DNA of 64,000 nt from Ryuthela nishihirai (taxonomy: Eukaryota; Arthropoda; Arachnida; Araneae; Heptathelidae). A model generated the notes under the pieces. That model searched no databases. It was not told where the DNA came from and worked only from the letters and a program-made list of their open reading frames with translations. Position numbers and translations under genes: made by a program. The stretch covers positions 28,062,707-28,126,706 of the forward strand of contig JAWZYU010000025.1 in the NCBI GenBank assembly GCA_038380435.1, written 5' to 3'. Below are positions 62,610 to 64,000 of this stretch, in pieces. Position 1 is the first letter of the stretch. Each line of letters starts with the position of its first letter.

Positions 62610-63472
62610 AATGCCTCCCCGTCTTTTACCAAGAATTATTTTCTAAAACTCTCTTTCACGAAATATTGTTTTCTAACACCCCTTTATACCATATATTATT
62701 TTCTAAAGCCCCTTTTCATGAAGTATTTCTAATGTCCCTTTTACCAAGTGTTATCTACTAACGTCCCTTTTAACCAAGAATTACTTTTTAATGAATACTT
62801 TAACCAAGCATTACTTTCCAACGAATACTTTAACCAAGTATTACTTTCTAACGCCCTCTTTTACCAAGTATTATTTTCTACAGGCACCCTTTTACAAAGT
62901 ATTATTTTTAACGTCTCCTTTTACTAAGTATTATTTTATAACACCCGTTCTTATCAAGTATTATTTTCTAATGCCCCCTTTATCAAATATTAATTTCTAA
63001 TGCCGTCTGCTACCAAATATTACATTCTAATGCCCTCTATTTCCAAGTATTCTGTTCTAATGCCTCTTTTACTTAGTATTATTTTCTAATATTCCCTTTT
63101 ATGAATTATTATTTTCTAACACCCACTATTACCAAGCATTATCCCCATGTTCAATTAAAGAACACGCTGGATGACCTTGACGGAAGGCTACCATCTGTCT
63201 CCCAACAGGTGTTCCAGTGGGTCCCTCCCCTAACTTTCTCTGAGCTTTCTGGAGTCCTTGTGACCTGGCCATTTAGCGCGTTTTGTGCAAAATAAAAAGT
63301 GCCACTCAGAGGTAAAACAATCCAATCCAAGTATTATTTTCTAACACCCGCTTTTACAATGTATTATTTTCTGATACCCTTTTACCAAGTATGATCTTCT
63401 AACATTCGCTTTCACCAAGTATTATTTTCTAATGCTCCTTGAAACAAGTATTATTTTCTAACACCCGCTTTT
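62610..63472. repeat. minisatellite of about 29 bp, degenerate, interrupted by a SINE-1
   Basis: Units of the form CCTTTTACCAAGTATTATTTTCTAA plus a few bases recur roughly 20-25 times with length variation. The array is split by a SINE-1 fragment at 63154-63327 and resumes after it. A reading frame with ten-residue periodicity at 62791-63000 is a by-product. Confidence 0.85.
63154..63327 (+). mobile_element. SINE-1 5'-truncated copy inside the minisatellite
   Basis: The copy starts at AAAGAACACGCTGG in the core and ends with the AAAACAATCCAATCC tail. Head and most of the core are missing. Confidence 0.88.
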
Positions 63473-63857
63473 GGGGGCGGGGGTGGCTCAGTCGGTAGCG
63501 CGTCAGGCTCGTAATCTGTAGTTCCCAGGTCGAGTCCCAGCTGGGTCAGCGTTGAGATTTATCTCCGCAAAATTCCCCGCCCTGCCCACGGTCAGTAAGG
63601 GACACCGATGGGCTTAGAAAGGCCGCCGTCCGTCGGATGGGACGTTAAGCCGTGGCAACGTGTGCGGGAGAGCCATACCCTGTGCAGGTTAAAGAACACG
63701 CTGGATGGCCTTGACGGGAGGCTACCATCTGTCTCCCAACAGATGTTCCAGTGGGTCCCCTCCCCCAACCTTCTCTGAGCCTTCGGGGTCCATGTGACCT
63801 GACCATTTACCCCATGGTGTGCAAAAAAGTGCCGCTCAGAGGTAAAACAACCCAAAC
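63473..63857 (+). mobile_element. SINE-1 copy, full length
   Basis: It ends the minisatellite. All domains are present; the B box has lost one T (AGGTCGAGTCC). Confidence 0.9.
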
Positions 63858-63946
63858 CCCAACCTTCTCTGAGCCCTCGGGGTCCTTGTGACCTGGATAT
63901 TTAGCCCATGATTTAAAAAAAAGTGCCGCTCACAGATAAAATAACC
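63858..63946 (+). mobile_element. extra SINE-1 3' domain in tandem
   Basis: CCAACCTTCTCTGAGCCCTC through GTGACCTGG to a diverged tail repeats the end of the preceding SINE-1. The array therefore has at least one and a half units. Confidence 0.82.
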
Positions 63947-64000
63947 AACCAATCTGTCTGCCTCCTTCCTCCAACCTTCTCCGATTCCTTGGTCTTTGTA
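63947..64000 (+). mobile_element. further diverged SINE-1 3' fragment, cut by the window end
   Basis: CTGTCTGCCTCCTTCCTCC followed by CAACCTTCTCCGATTCC resembles the same 3' domain again. The repeat pattern continues past the window. Confidence 0.6.

Noticed and set aside
62791..63000. A repetitive protein with ten-residue periodicity
   Set aside because: The periodicity follows the underlying minisatellite of about 29 bp, and the frame breaks where unit length varies.

Overview
This window looks like repeat-rich, AT-biased nuclear DNA from an invertebrate animal, probably an arthropod. The arthropod lean rests mainly on Jockey-clade LINE reverse transcriptase fragments and is an inference. 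There are no operons, no ribosome-binding-site pattern, no true tRNA or rRNA gene, and no host protein-coding gene I can defend. The only recognisable proteins are broken transposon proteins: a Jockey-like reverse transcriptase with a premature stop, a second Jockey-like C-terminus, an RTE/CR1-type LINE C-terminus, and two decayed Tc1-like transposases.

Two tRNA-derived SINE families dominate. SINE-1 (about 385 bp, roughly 44 young copies plus about 9 old fragments) has pol III A and B boxes, a conserved central core around CACGTTAAAGAACACGC and a (CCCAA)n-type tail. Many copies have 8-16 bp target-site duplications (TSDs), and several are 5'-truncated at different points, as expected of LINE-driven target-primed insertion. 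SINE-2 (about 210 bp, roughly 18 copies or fragments) has a Ser/Leu-like tRNA head, a short palindromic hairpin and an AT-rich tail. Each family has inserted into the other, and young SINE-1 copies repeatedly sit inside old SINE-1 copies.

Region by region: 0-9 kb holds scattered SINEs, a palindromic mariner-type MITE and a LINE 3' end. 9.27-10.16 kb is a seven-unit, 128-bp satellite derived from the end of a hAT MITE. 11.4-12.3 kb and 21.2-22.2 kb are two copies of one 909-bp segment; the second lies in a 1.4-kb patchwork insertion. 14.3-15.4 kb is a decayed Tc1 element. 15.5-26.6 kb is densely nested SINEs. 30.7 kb is a 95-bp-arm inverted repeat. 35.2-36.6 kb holds two opposed Jockey fragments. 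40.8, 49.9 and 50.6 kb hold hAT-type MITEs with 8-bp TSDs. 45.5-53.0 kb has no SINE-1 copy at all and includes a 1.2-kb GC-richer, CpG-containing stretch that is the best candidate for a host regulatory region. 52.85-53.66 kb is a palindrome split at its centre by a SINE-1. 54.6-57.1 kb combines a palindromic MITE with a degenerate repeat of about 120 bp. 57.5-58.9 kb is a possible pogo/Tigger-type element followed by a second Tc1 element. 62.6-63.5 kb is a minisatellite of about 29 bp carrying a SINE fragment.

I did not find a new gene system. The most original material is structural: a satellite born from a transposon end, template-switch patchworks inside SINEs, and repeated self-nesting of one SINE family. 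Family names SINE-1, SINE-2, MITE-A and MITE-B are labels used only here.
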